From positions 248,001 through 312,000 of the forward strand of contig NZ_CP029608.1 in the NCBI RefSeq assembly GCF_003352185.1: a stretch of 64,000 nucleotides of DNA. Direction: 5' to 3'. The stretch is from Pseudomonas kribbensis. Its GTDB lineage: Bacteria; Pseudomonadota; Gammaproteobacteria; Pseudomonadales; Pseudomonadaceae. Each line of letters opens with the position of its first letter. The stretch's first letter is position 1. The position numbers and the translations under genes were made by a program. Shown here in pieces: positions 1 to 8,261 of this stretch. The notes below the pieces were generated by a model, which searched no databases, was not told the origin of the DNA, and saw only the letters and a program-made list of their open reading frames with translations.

Positions 1-686
1 AGGCTGGCGCTGTTCTCGCACTCCACGTTCGGAATGAAATCGGGCCGGCCACTGAGGTCGACGATGACCTTGCGCAGGTTCGGCGGACGAATGCTCACGG
101 CCAGTGGATAACTCATCAATTGCTCGGCCGTGACCCGATCCGATGCGGCCAATGGATGCCCCGCGCGGCAGCAGAAATGCCATTTGCGCGGGCGCAATCG
201 GTGGGTCAGATAATCCGGATCCGCCTCGAAGTGCCGAGTGTCGGCGACGAAGAATTCGAACTCTTCGCTCAGCAGTCGCTTGCTCAGGCTCTGCCAGTCA
301 TCGACCTGGTAATGCACCCGCGCTTTCGGGTAGCGGCCGATGAAGCTGCCGATCGCTCGGGGGATCAATCCTGCCGCCGGTGCCGGGCCACAACCGAAGC
401 GCAATTCCCCCGCCTCAAGTCCGTTGAACTGGCTGATCTCGTTGGCCATCTGCTGCGCACCGCTGACCAGCCGCCGCGCGTGTTCAAGCAGCACCTGGCC
501 CTGTTTGGTCGGCGGCAATTCCTTGCGTCCGCGATCCACCAACTGACAACCGACGCTGTGTTCCAGCGCCTGAATGCTGCGGCTGAACGCCGACTGCGAC
601 AGGTTCACCGCCTGCGCGCCCGCGACGAAGCTGCGCTGTTCGGCGAGGGCGATGAAGTGTCTGAGCTGGCGCAAGTCGATATGCAT
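1..686 (-). CDS. LysR-family transcriptional regulator (3' part missing)
   Basis: The frame opens with an ATG at 686-684 and stays open to the window edge, so about 228 N-terminal residues are present and the C-terminus is outside. Residues 1-60 form a LysR winged HTH (starts MHIDLRQLRHFIALAEQRSF, with a typical LSQSAFSRSIQALE recognition segment). The rest is the start of a periplasmic-binding-like effector domain. It is transcribed away from a TonB receptor followed by an arylsulfotransferase-type gene, the layout expected of an SftR-type regulator of sulfate-ester use. The LysR call is firm; the SftR-like role is inferred from context only. Confidence 0.88.
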   Translation of the reverse strand, partial: MHIDLRQLRHFIALAEQRSFVAGAQAVNLSQSAFSRSIQALEHSVGCQLVDRGRKELPPTKQGQVLLEHARRLVSGAQQMANEISQFNGLEAGELRFGCGPAPAAGLIPRAIGSFIGRYPKARVHYQVDDWQSLSKRLLSEEFEFFVADTRHFEADPDYLTHRLRPRKWHFCCRAGHPLAASDRVTAEQLMSYPLAVSIRPPNLRKVIVDLSGRPDFIPNVECENSAS

Positions 687-796
687 TTTTCACATAAAAA
701 ATATCCGGGAAATGCATTGGATATGCATTAGGTCGACTCCTTATAAAGGCAATCTCTTATGCAGTAAATCTTTGTAAAAACATAAATAAATAACTT
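681..796. promoter_or_regulatory. Divergent LysR / TonB-receptor control region
   Basis: The 165-bp divergent gap is A/T-rich. ATGCATT occurs three times, at 681-687, 712-718 and 723-729; the last two are 11 bp apart (one helical turn), and the first overlaps the LysR start codon. The 12-mer AATAAATAACTT lies at 785-796 and recurs upstream of tauA. These are candidate binding sites for the LysR protein or a general sulfur regulator. No promoter was mapped. Confidence 0.4.
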
Positions 797-851
797 AAAA
801 GAATATGCGGCACGGAAGATGTCAGCGTGTTTTTTGACCAGGAGCAGCCCC

Positions 852-3212
852 ATGAGTCCGTTGAACCTCGCTTCACCGCCGCCGCCACGACGGCTCAAAC
901 GCTTGCCTCTGGCCCTGTTGCTGGCGGGGAGTGCCAGCTGGACCCACGGCTACGCTGCGGAAGCGGAAACCCCCGTGCCGGCACCGGCAGGCAAAACCGC
1001 CACTGCCACTTCGCAACTGGAAACCGTGACCGTCACCACTCGCCGTCGCGAAGAAAGTTCGCAGGATGTACCGACGCCGATGAGCGTGGTCAGCGGCCAG
1101 ACCCTGGAGACGCAGCGGGTCTACCGGATTCAGGATCTGCAGCAACTGGTGCCCAGCGTCAACGTCGCCTACATGCATGCGCGCCAGTCCAGCGTGTCGA
1201 TTCGCGGCCTGGGCAACAACCCGGCCAGCGACGGTCTGGAAGGCAGCGTCGGCCTGTACATCGACAACGTTTATCTGGGCCGTCCGGGGATGGCGGTGTT
1301 CGATCTGATGGACATCGAACAGCTCGAAGTCCTGCGTGGGCCGCAGGGGACGTTGTTCGGCAAGAACACCACCGCCGGGGTGATCAACATCAGCACTCGC
1401 GCGCCGAGTTTCACCCCGGAGCGCAGCATCGAAACCTCGGTCGGCGAGGACGGTTACTTCCAGACCAAGGGCACGCTTTCCGGGCCGCTCAACGATCAAC
1501 TGGCCGGGCGCATTTCCGCCTATCGCACCCGCAGCGACGGCGACATCAAAAACGAATTCAACGGCCATGACTTGAACGGCGGTTCCCGCGACGGCTTCCG
1601 TGCGCAGCTGTTGTTCAAGCCCAACGAAAACTTCAATCTGCGCTGGATCGGTGATTACAACGAAGAGGATTCCAGCGCGGGCACCCGCGTGCTGTACAAC
1701 ACCGGGCCGACCATCAATGGCGTCAACCTCTATCAGTCCCGGGCCAATGCGGCCGGCGCGACACTGGTCAACGGCTCGCACCGCAAGGTCAATCTGGACA
1801 ACGACCAGCACGTCACAGTGCATCAGGGCGGCACGTCGGTGGAGGCCAACTGGACGTTGCCGAGCGACTTTACCCTGACCTCGATCAGCTCCTATCGCTA
1901 CTGGAATTTCACCCCGGCCAACGACGATGGCCTCAACGTTGCGGCAACCTACAACGCCGGGGTTTCCGTCGAGGACAAACAGTATTCGCAGGAATTTCGC
2001 CTGGCGTCGCCCAAGGGCGAGTTCTTCGATTACGTGCTCGGCGCGTATTACTTCGGTTCGGATCTGGACAACAAATCGTTCGCCTATTATGGCCCCCAGG
2101 CCGACATCTGGAACGGCACGCCACGGGGTGCGTTGGCCAACGTCGGCAGCGTCGGTCGCGGCCACATCCAGACCGACAGTTTTGCACTGTTCGCCCAAGG
2201 CATCTGGCACCTCACACCGCGCCTGGATTTCACTGCCGGAGTACGCGGCACCTATGAAGAGAAGAACGCCTGGGTCAATCGTGATGCGCCGGTCGGTGGT
2301 GCCGATGTAACGGGTGCCGCAGCGACTGCGCGACGCGGCCGGAGCGGCGCCTACGATTCCGGCGATCTGAATCAGTACAGCTCCAGTCCATCCGGATTGC
2401 TCAACCTCAGCTATCGCATCACCGATGATTTGCTTGGCTACGCCACGCTGTCCCACGGCGAGAAATCCGGTGGGGTCAACCTCGTGGTCGGCTCGGCTCC
2501 GACGGCTGGCGCCGACTCGTTGCTGATCGGCACCGAACGCGCCAACAACGCCGAACTCGGTTTCAAAAGCACCCTGTGGGACCGCCGCCTGCAGCTCAAC
2601 GCCAACCTGTTCTGGACTCAGGTCAACGCCTACCAGACCAACGCCTACGACGACGTCAATCGCGTGCAATACCTGACCAACGCCGGCTCGGTGCGCTCGC
2701 GTGGTGTGGAATTCGAAAGCACCGTGATCCCGCTGCGTGGCCTGACGCTGAACTTCAACGGCTCGTTCAACGACGTCAGTTACCTCTCGTACAAGGACGC
2801 GCCGTGCCCGCCGGAAGTCAGCCTGGCGCCAGGCGCTCCGGCCTCTTGTGACCTCAGTGGGCATCAGGTGGTCGGTGCCTCGAAATGGATCGGCAACGCC
2901 AACGGCAAATACGAATGGAATCTGGCCAACGGGCTGCAACCTTACGTCACCGGCAGCTACGCATTCCGCTCCAAAGCGGTGGGCACGGTCGAGGATTCCG
3001 ACTACGGCCAGATCCCGAGTTACGCGGTGGTCAATCTCTCCACCGGCCTGCGCGGCGATTTCAATCAGGGCCAGTGGGACGTCTCGCTGTGGCTGAAAAA
3101 CGCCTTCGACAAAACCTACTACACGACCCTGTGGACCGGCGGCAACGGCGGTTATGAAGGCCTGCTCGGCACGCCGCGCACCCTCGGCGTCACCGGTCGC
3201 TACGACTTCTGA
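852..3212 (+). CDS. TonB-dependent outer-membrane receptor, probably for sulfur compounds
   Basis: This 786-residue beta-barrel receptor imports a ligand across the outer membrane using TonB energy. The start at 852 is preferred over an in-frame ATG at 819 because AGGAG sits 7 bases upstream and a signal peptide follows directly (Arg-rich n-region, LPLALLLAGSASW, cleavage near YA-AE). A TonB box (ETVTVT) precedes the plug domain, which carries the LRGPQGTLFGKNTTAG motif. The C-terminus ends in Phe (GRYDF), as expected for BAM-assembled barrels. It lies 23 bp before an arylsulfotransferase-type gene and divergent from LysR, resembling the sftR-sftP arrangement. The ligand is inferred as a sulfate ester or sulfonate. 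Confidence 0.88.
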   Translation: MSPLNLASPPPPRRLKRLPLALLLAGSASWTHGYAAEAETPVPAPAGKTATATSQLETVTVTTRRREESSQDVPTPMSVVSGQTLETQRVYRIQDLQQLVPSVNVAYMHARQSSVSIRGLGNNPASDGLEGSVGLYIDNVYLGRPGMAVFDLMDIEQLEVLRGPQGTLFGKNTTAGVINISTRAPSFTPERSIETSVGEDGYFQTKGTLSGPLNDQLAGRISAYRTRSDGDIKNEFNGHDLNGGSRDGFRAQLLFKPNENFNLRWIGDYNEEDSSAGTRVLYNTGPTINGVNLYQSRANAAGATLVNGSHRKVNLDNDQHVTVHQGGTSVEANWTLPSDFTLTSISSYRYWNFTPANDDGLNVAATYNAGVSVEDKQYSQEFRLASPKGEFFDYVLGAYYFGSDLDNKSFAYYGPQADIWNGTPRGALANVGSVGRGHIQTDSFALFAQGIWHLTPRLDFTAGVRGTYEEKNAWVNRDAPVGGADVTGAAATARRGRSGAYDSGDLNQYSSSPSGLLNLSYRITDDLLGYATLSHGEKSGGVNLVVGSAPTAGADSLLIGTERANNAELGFKSTLWDRRLQLNANLFWTQVNAYQTNAYDDVNRVQYLTNAGSVRSRGVEFESTVIPLRGLTLNFNGSFNDVSYLSYKDAPCPPEVSLAPGAPASCDLSGHQVVGASKWIGNANGKYEWNLANGLQPYVTGSYAFRSKAVGTVEDSDYGQIPSYAVVNLSTGLRGDFNQGQWDVSLWLKNAFDKTYYTTLWTGGNGGYEGLLGTPRTLGVTGRYDF

Positions 3213-3235
3213 TCGATCCTTCAAGGAGCTGCATC

Positions 3236-4579
3236 ATGTTGCGCATCAAAACCGCTTTACCGGTGTTGTTGTCCGGCGCAGTGCTCAGTGCCGAAGCGCT
3301 CGCCGCGCCCAGCGTCTACCCCACCGGCGTCACCCGATACGACCCGGCCAAGGCCTTCAATCAATATGTGATTTTCAGCGGTGCCGACAAGCAGACGCAC
3401 CTGATCGACATGAACGGCAACGAGGTGAAGAACTGGCCCCAGGCCGGGTTCCCGTCGGCAATCATCGATCCGAAACTGGTCGGTGGCGAGCGCGGCCATG
3501 TGTTGCTGCAACTGGGCGAAAAAGATCCGGGCAAGCTCGGTTCCGCCGGCAACGGCCTCGGCAATCAGAGCATCGGTGAGCTGGACTGGAACGGCAAAGT
3601 CGTCTGGCAGTGGGGCGAGAAAGCGCCCGGTGGCGCTGCGCAACAGCATCACGACCAGCGTCGTCTGAGTAACGGCAACACCGTGGTGCTGGCGAACAAG
3701 GTGCACAAGGTCAAAGGCTTCAAAGTGCCCGAGGTGATCGACGATGCGATCTACGAAGTCAGCCCCGCCGGCGAGGTGAAATGGCAGTGGCTGGCGTCGG
3801 ATCACTTGAACGAATTCGGCTTCACCGCCGAACAATTGAAGCTGGTGCGTGCCAGTGAAAATCCGGATTACCTGCACATCAACAATCTCAGTCTGGTCGG
3901 GCCGAACAAGTGGTTCGATGCCGGCGACAAACGCTTCCATCCGGACAATCTGCTGCTCGATTCGCGCAACGCCAATTTCATCGCGATCATCGACAAGCAC
4001 AGCGGCAAAGTGGTGTGGCGACTGGGGCCGAACCTGCCGCTGGCCAACCCGAAAACCGCGCAGCAGATTCCGCGTCCGGTGGACCAGTTCGTCGGTCAGC
4101 ATGACGCGCACATCATCCCGGCCGGACTGCCCGGTGCCGGCAATCTGCTGGTGTTCGACAATCAGGGTTCGGCGGGTTATCCGAACGTCACGCTGGGGCT
4201 GATTTCCGGCTCGCGGGTGCTGGAAATCGACCCGGTGAAAAACGAAATCGTCTGGCAGTACAGCGCCGCGAATTCGAAGCAGCCGGGATGGGCGTTCTAC
4301 AGCTCGTTCATCAGCAGCGCGCGGCGTTTGCCCAACGGCAACACGCTGATTGATGAAGGCATGAACGGGCGGTTTTTCCAGGTGACCGCCAGTGGTGAAA
4401 ATGTCTGGGAATACGTCAGCCCTTATCTGGGCAAGGCGCCGGGCAGCGACGCGATCAGCAACTGGGTCTATCGGGCCCTTCCTGTGAGTTATGACTGGGT
4501 GCCGGCCGGAACGCCGCGCTCGGAGACAGCAGTGATTGCGCCGGCCATTGGTGTGCAGCAGACCAATGCCAGTCGTTAG
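3236..4579 (+). CDS. Arylsulfotransferase-family (ASST-like) periplasmic protein
   Basis: The protein has 447 residues; AAGGAG lies 7 bases before the ATG. An N-terminal signal peptide (LPVLLSGAVLSAEALAAPS) predicts export. The body shows repeated propeller-type strands with Trp-Gly and NGNT motifs, including QQHHDQRRLSNGNTVV and GQHDAHIIPAGLPGAGNLLV, typical of the bacterial arylsulfotransferase fold. Family members move sulfuryl groups between phenolic compounds without PAPS. Cotranscription with a TonB receptor suggests the substrate enters through that receptor. Whether it transfers or hydrolyses the sulfuryl group here cannot be told from sequence. Confidence 0.8.
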   Translation: MLRIKTALPVLLSGAVLSAEALAAPSVYPTGVTRYDPAKAFNQYVIFSGADKQTHLIDMNGNEVKNWPQAGFPSAIIDPKLVGGERGHVLLQLGEKDPGKLGSAGNGLGNQSIGELDWNGKVVWQWGEKAPGGAAQQHHDQRRLSNGNTVVLANKVHKVKGFKVPEVIDDAIYEVSPAGEVKWQWLASDHLNEFGFTAEQLKLVRASENPDYLHINNLSLVGPNKWFDAGDKRFHPDNLLLDSRNANFIAIIDKHSGKVVWRLGPNLPLANPKTAQQIPRPVDQFVGQHDAHIIPAGLPGAGNLLVFDNQGSAGYPNVTLGLISGSRVLEIDPVKNEIVWQYSAANSKQPGWAFYSSFISSARRLPNGNTLIDEGMNGRFFQVTASGENVWEYVSPYLGKAPGSDAISNWVYRALPVSYDWVPAGTPRSETAVIAPAIGVQQTNASR

Positions 4580-4760
4580 TTATCAGGGCTCTTCCGAATC
4601 GAAATAAGTTATGAGCGACATGAATAGTGCATATAGCAATATCGTTGAAAAGTCCCGTGGACAATAAGTGAATGTCCAACCATTCTGAGTGTCGTGAGTT
4701 TCCAGGAGGAAACTTGCTCTCATCGGAAGACACTTATCCAACGATAAAGGAAATCTCGTT

Positions 4761-5087
4761 ATGTCGAGCATTAATGGCAACTATGTAAACGCTAACGCAG
4801 GCGCCAAACTGACGATTACCGATGGCAACGACTCCAACGGCACCTTCAGCGGCAAGTTCAGCCAGAACGGCGTGAACTACGACATCGCGTACGGTCACTA
4901 CCACTTCCAGAACAGCACCGGGCAGCCTACGATCATTACTTTCGCGGCTCTGAATGACGGCACTGGCTATCAGTCCTGGACCCTGTTCTCGCCGGATCAC
5001 AACTACTCGAAAGTTCGTGCGGTGGGTTCGCGCACCAACTTTGACGGTGATGTAGTGGGTCTGGCCGGGGAGTTTGTGAAGCAATAA
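4761..5087 (+). CDS. Small avidin-like beta-barrel protein (tentative)
   Basis: This is a 108-residue protein with AAGGAAATCTCGTT just before the ATG and its own terminator 16 bp after the stop. No signal peptide is seen. The pattern GNYVNANAGAKLTIT, then NGTFSGKF and later SWTLF, alternates polar and hydrophobic residues and recalls the first strands of avidin/streptavidin barrels. It has only one Trp (W73), whereas biotin-binding avidins use several, so biotin binding is doubtful. I do not firmly recognise the family. The expression signals are good, so the gene itself is likely real. Confidence 0.6.
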   Translation: MSSINGNYVNANAGAKLTITDGNDSNGTFSGKFSQNGVNYDIAYGHYHFQNSTGQPTIITFAALNDGTGYQSWTLFSPDHNYSKVRAVGSRTNFDGDVVGLAGEFVKQ

Positions 5088-5103
5088 GAAATTCTGCAAG
5101 TCG

Positions 5104-5137
5104 AAGGCCGATGCATTAAATATGCATCGGCCTTTTT
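5104..5137 (+). terminator. Rho-independent terminator after the avidin-like gene
   Basis: A perfect 13-bp stem (AAGGCCGATGCAT with its complement at 5122-5134) surrounds a TAAAT loop and runs into a T tract. It closes the 4761-5087 transcript. Confidence 0.92.
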
Positions 5138-5467
5138 ATTTGCCTCTTGAAAAGTTCGTCAACTATCACCTTGGAATTAGTTGTCACCGGATCCCGGGTC
5201 ATCGATAACCCGATGCCTTGGATGAATACTTTTTATGCCGGGAAAGCATGTCGATTCTGGCGAATCGCTGGAAGCCTTGCGGGCCGTGGCTTTGGCGGAA
5301 ATGACCGTTTCTTATATTCCATAAACATCTATTCATAACATGAAAGATTACTTTCGGAGATAAGCCTTCAGCCCCAATGATTGACCCATCGATCACGCCG
5401 TGGGGGATTCAACAAGCGGCGAATCGGCTACGCGAAAAAACGCAAAGAGACCGCAGGGAGTAAATCA
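5138..5467. other. Intergenic region before tonB
   Basis: About 330 bp with no supported gene. A short open frame at 5147-5338 lacks a ribosome site and resembles nothing. The stretch at 5305-5350 is A/T-rich and is the likeliest place for the tonB-exbB-exbD promoter. Confidence 0.4.
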
Positions 5468-6280
5468 ATGGGCAATGTCCAGACCGCCGCCAGTGCACAG
5501 GAGGTGCTGTGGCGCCAGGCGCCGAGCGGCGAGTTGGTCGATCTCGGCCGCCCCCATCGCGTGCCGTTGGGGCAACTGCGTTTGCAGCGCGCGCCCAAGG
5601 GCATTCTGAGCCGCCGCGAAACGATTCTGCTCGGCGTTCTGGCGCTGGTGGTGCATGGCGCGGTGATCTACTGGATCAATCAGCACCCGACGCCGGCGCT
5701 GCCGATCGTGCCGCCGGAAATTCCACCGATGACCATCGAGTTTTCGCGCCCGGCACCACCGGCACCACCTGTGGTTGTACCGCCGCCACCGGCACCTGTG
5801 GTCGAGCCACCGCCACCGGTGGAAGACGAACTGGCAACCAAGCCACCACCAAAACCGAAGCCGATTCCCAAGCCGAAACCGGTCGCCAAACCCGTACCAA
5901 AACCGGCCCCCAAAGCCGTCGAGCAACCCCCGGCTCCGCCACAACCGGCGGCCCCGGTCGCCGCACCAGCGCCACCTGCACCACCGGCGCCTGCTCCGGT
6001 GACCCCGGCCTCGGCCAACGCCGCGTACCTGAAGAACCCGGCGCCGGAATACCCGTCGCTGGCCCAGCGTCGCGGTTGGGAAGGCACGGTGCTGCTGCGG
6101 GTGCACGTGTTGGCCAGTGGCAAACCGGGCGAGATCCAGATTCAGAAAAGCAGTGGCCGGCAACAGCTCGACGACGCGGCGCTGGACGCCGTGAAGCGCT
6201 GGAGCTTCGTGCCGGCCAAGCAGGGTGATGTCGCCCAGGACGGCTGGGTCAGCGTGCCCATCGATTTCAAGATTCACTAA
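5468..6280 (+). CDS. tonB: TonB energy-transducing protein
   Basis: The protein has 270 residues from the ATG at 5468, chosen because GGGAG stands 7 bases upstream; the frame is open further upstream to 5381 without a ribosome site. There is one N-terminal membrane anchor (about residues 51-69, TILLGVLALVVHGAVIYWI). A long Pro/Lys/Ala-rich spacer with PKPKP repeats spans the periplasm (about 75-180). The C-terminal TonB domain follows (YPSLAQRRGWEGTVLLRVHV, later DAALDAVKRWSFVPA). It is followed by exbB and exbD, making a complete energising complex that probably serves the TonB receptors in this region. Confidence 0.95.
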   Translation: MGNVQTAASAQEVLWRQAPSGELVDLGRPHRVPLGQLRLQRAPKGILSRRETILLGVLALVVHGAVIYWINQHPTPALPIVPPEIPPMTIEFSRPAPPAPPVVVPPPPAPVVEPPPPVEDELATKPPPKPKPIPKPKPVAKPVPKPAPKAVEQPPAPPQPAAPVAAPAPPAPPAPAPVTPASANAAYLKNPAPEYPSLAQRRGWEGTVLLRVHVLASGKPGEIQIQKSSGRQQLDDAALDAVKRWSFVPAKQGDVAQDGWVSVPIDFKIH

Positions 6281-6325
6281 ACCGAAACCAAATTCGCGCG
6301 AAATGTTTACACGAGGGAACACATC

Positions 6326-7051
6326 ATGACGTTACTGGCATCTCCACTGGAATCCATCGAAAGCGCGGTGATCTGGCTGCTGGTGGTCTTCTCTGTCGCC
6401 ACCTGGGGCCTGGCATTGCTCAAGGCTGTGCAGTTCGGGCGGTTGAAGGCGCAGGACCGAAAATTTCACAAGCGCTTCTGGGCGGCGTCGAGTCTGGACT
6501 CCGCCGCCGAGTTGAGCGAAACGCAGCCCGGCGCAGCAGCGCGGGTGGCACAGGCCGGTTATGCGGCGATTCAAGTGGGCGAGGCGCCGCAGGCCAATGA
6601 CCTGAGCCAGGCGATCAACCATCAGGACCGCCTCGAACGTGCCTTGCGCCAGCAGATCGTCCGCGAGCGCCGTTCGCTGGAAACCGGTCTGGCGGTGGTC
6701 GCGAGTATTGGCAGCACCTCGCCGTTCATTGGTCTGTTCGGCACGGTGTGGGGAATCATGGAAGCGTTGAAAGGCATCAGCGCGGCCGGCTCGGCGAGTC
6801 TGGAAACGGTCGCAGGACCCATCGGTGCAGCGCTGGTCGCCACCGGGGTGGGGATCGCAGTCGCAGTGCCGGCGGTGCTGGTTTACAACTACTTTTTACG
6901 TCGTCTGAAACTGACGGCGGCGGACCTGGACGACTTTGCCCACGACTTCTACAGCCTGGCGCAAAAGAGTTCGTTCCGCGTGCTGATCCATCCGACCGCG
7001 CACAAGGCTGCGGCCCAGGGCAACGCAACAAAAGTGAAGGAGGCGTCCTGA
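6326..7051 (+). CDS. exbB: ExbB/TolQ-family proton channel subunit
   Basis: The protein has 241 residues and belongs to the MotA/TolQ/ExbB family. Three hydrophobic segments are visible: near residues 11-31, 128-155 and 168-193. The conserved region IGSTSPFIGLFGTVWGIMEA links to the second segment, and TGVGIAVAVPAVLVYNYF forms the third. It forms the inner-membrane proton channel with ExbD that powers TonB. The ATG follows GAGGGAACACATC and lies 45 bp after tonB; exbD starts 1 bp after its stop. Confidence 0.95.
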   Translation: MTLLASPLESIESAVIWLLVVFSVATWGLALLKAVQFGRLKAQDRKFHKRFWAASSLDSAAELSETQPGAAARVAQAGYAAIQVGEAPQANDLSQAINHQDRLERALRQQIVRERRSLETGLAVVASIGSTSPFIGLFGTVWGIMEALKGISAAGSASLETVAGPIGAALVATGVGIAVAVPAVLVYNYFLRRLKLTAADLDDFAHDFYSLAQKSSFRVLIHPTAHKAAAQGNATKVKEAS

Positions 7052-7052
7052 T

Positions 7053-7454
7053 ATGGCCTTCTCCACGCAAGACAGCGACGAGGTGCTGAGCGAGATCAAC
7101 GTGACGCCGCTGGTGGACGTGATGCTGGTGCTGCTGGTGGTGTTCATCGTCACCGCGCCGCTGCTGACCAACGCGATACCGATCAACCTGCCGAAGACCG
7201 AAGCGGTGGCGCCGGTCGAGCAGAAAGACCCGTTGGTGGTGAGCATCGACGGTGCGGGAAAACTGTTTATCAACAAGGACGAAATCCAGCCGGATCTGCT
7301 GGAGTTCAACCTCAAGTCGGCCAAGGCCAAGGACCCGGAAGTGCGCGTGCAATTGCAGGCGGACGACGGGGTGAATTACGGCGAAGTGGCGCGAGCCATG
7401 GCTTCGATTGAGCGGGCGGGCATCACCAAATTGTCGGTGATCACTGCACGATAA
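7053..7454 (+). CDS. exbD: ExbD/TolR-family proton channel subunit
   Basis: The protein has 133 residues. A single N-terminal membrane helix begins in INVTPLVDVMLVLLVVFIVT; Asp in PLVDVML is the conserved proton-carrying residue of the family. The C-terminal part is periplasmic. AAGGAGG within the end of exbB provides the ribosome site. It ends the tonB-exbB-exbD operon and is followed by a strong terminator. Confidence 0.95.
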   Translation: MAFSTQDSDEVLSEINVTPLVDVMLVLLVVFIVTAPLLTNAIPINLPKTEAVAPVEQKDPLVVSIDGAGKLFINKDEIQPDLLEFNLKSAKAKDPEVRVQLQADDGVNYGEVARAMASIERAGITKLSVITAR

Positions 7455-7471
7455 GGGTTTCACGTTTTTCC

Positions 7472-7508
7472 GGGGCCGTCTCCTTGGCAGGGTGCGGCCC
7501 CTTTTTTT
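7472..7508 (+). terminator. Rho-independent terminator of tonB-exbB-exbD
   Basis: A 7-bp G/C stem (GGGGCCG at 7472-7478 with CGGCCCC at 7495-7501) is followed by seven T residues. Confidence 0.92.
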
Positions 7509-7538
7509 GCTTGATACGTAATATTCTTTTCAGGTCTT

Positions 7539-7550
7539 AATAAATAGCTT
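7539..7550 (+). promoter_or_regulatory. A/T-rich 12-mer upstream of the hydrolase gene
   Basis: AATAAATAGCTT differs by one base from the 12-mer found upstream of the TonB receptor (785-796) and tauA (48433-48444). It lies about 75 bp before the start codon at 7624. Its role as a shared sulfur-control site is a hypothesis. Confidence 0.3.
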
Positions 7551-7623
7551 CTTATTCCTTAACGAATATAAATCCCGTCCCTATACTCGATCAGGAACAG
7601 ACACGACGCAGGAGAGCTCCCCC

Positions 7624-8205
7624 ATGCGCAACGAATCAATCCGCTATCTGATTGTGCCGGGCTGGCAAGGATCGCCAGAAGATCATTGGCAAAGCCACTG
7701 GCAGAACAGCCTGCCGAACAGCGCGCGGGTGGAGCAGGCCGACTGGCTGACGCCGCGTCGTGAAGACTGGGTCGCCGCGCTGGCCGAGGCGATTGCCGCC
7801 GACAGCACACCGGTAATCCTGATCGCCCACAGTCTGGGTTGCATCACTGTGGCGCACTGGGCGGCTACCGCGCCGCTGCAGCATTTGCGTCAGGTACGTG
7901 GTGCGCTGCTGGTCGCGCCGGCGGATGTGGAGCGTCCGGCGTGCGTGCCGGCACTGCGCAACTTTGCACCGATTCCCACCGACCTGCTGCCGTTCCCGAG
8001 CCAGGTCGTCAGCTCCGACAACGACGCCGCCGTCAGCGCGCCGCGTGCGCTGGAACTGGCGCGCAACTGGGGTGCCGAGGCGGGGATTCTCGCGGGCGCC
8101 GGCCATATCAATGTGAAGTCCGGGCATCAGCGCTGGGAGCAGGGGTTCGCTTATTTGTATCGCCTGCAAAACCGCATGGAACACCACGCCCGGCGTCGCG
8201 CCTGA
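7624..8205 (+). CDS. RBBP9/YdeN-type alpha/beta hydrolase
   Basis: The protein has 193 residues, as usual for this family. The N-terminal YLIVPGWQGSPEDHWQSHW is the family signature. The nucleophile elbow AHSLG carries the Ser, Asp in VVSSDNDAAV and His in GAGHINVKSGH complete a likely catalytic triad. CAGGAG lies a few bases upstream of the ATG. It stands 56 bp before a sigma-54 activator gene on the same strand. Family members are serine hydrolases of mostly unknown substrate; a role in sulfur use is suggested only by location. Confidence 0.85.
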   Translation: MRNESIRYLIVPGWQGSPEDHWQSHWQNSLPNSARVEQADWLTPRREDWVAALAEAIAADSTPVILIAHSLGCITVAHWAATAPLQHLRQVRGALLVAPADVERPACVPALRNFAPIPTDLLPFPSQVVSSDNDAAVSAPRALELARNWGAEAGILAGAGHINVKSGHQRWEQGFAYLYRLQNRMEHHARRRA

Positions 8206-8261
8206 CCACTTTTATTTTTTCAACGCCCCCGTCTCCCGGCGATTTGGGGCGGGAGTCTGCC

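Noticed and set aside
873..3224. 783-codon open frame antisense to the TonB receptor
   Set aside because: It is a GC-bias shadow of a well-supported receptor gene; no ribosome site or family features.
5147..5338. 63-codon open frame before tonB
   Set aside because: No ribosome site and no similarity; likely chance.
7839..8261. Long N-terminal extension of the sigma-54 activator across the hydrolase gene
   Set aside because: The frame is merely open; the ATG at 8262 has a ribosome site and gives a normal AAA+ start.
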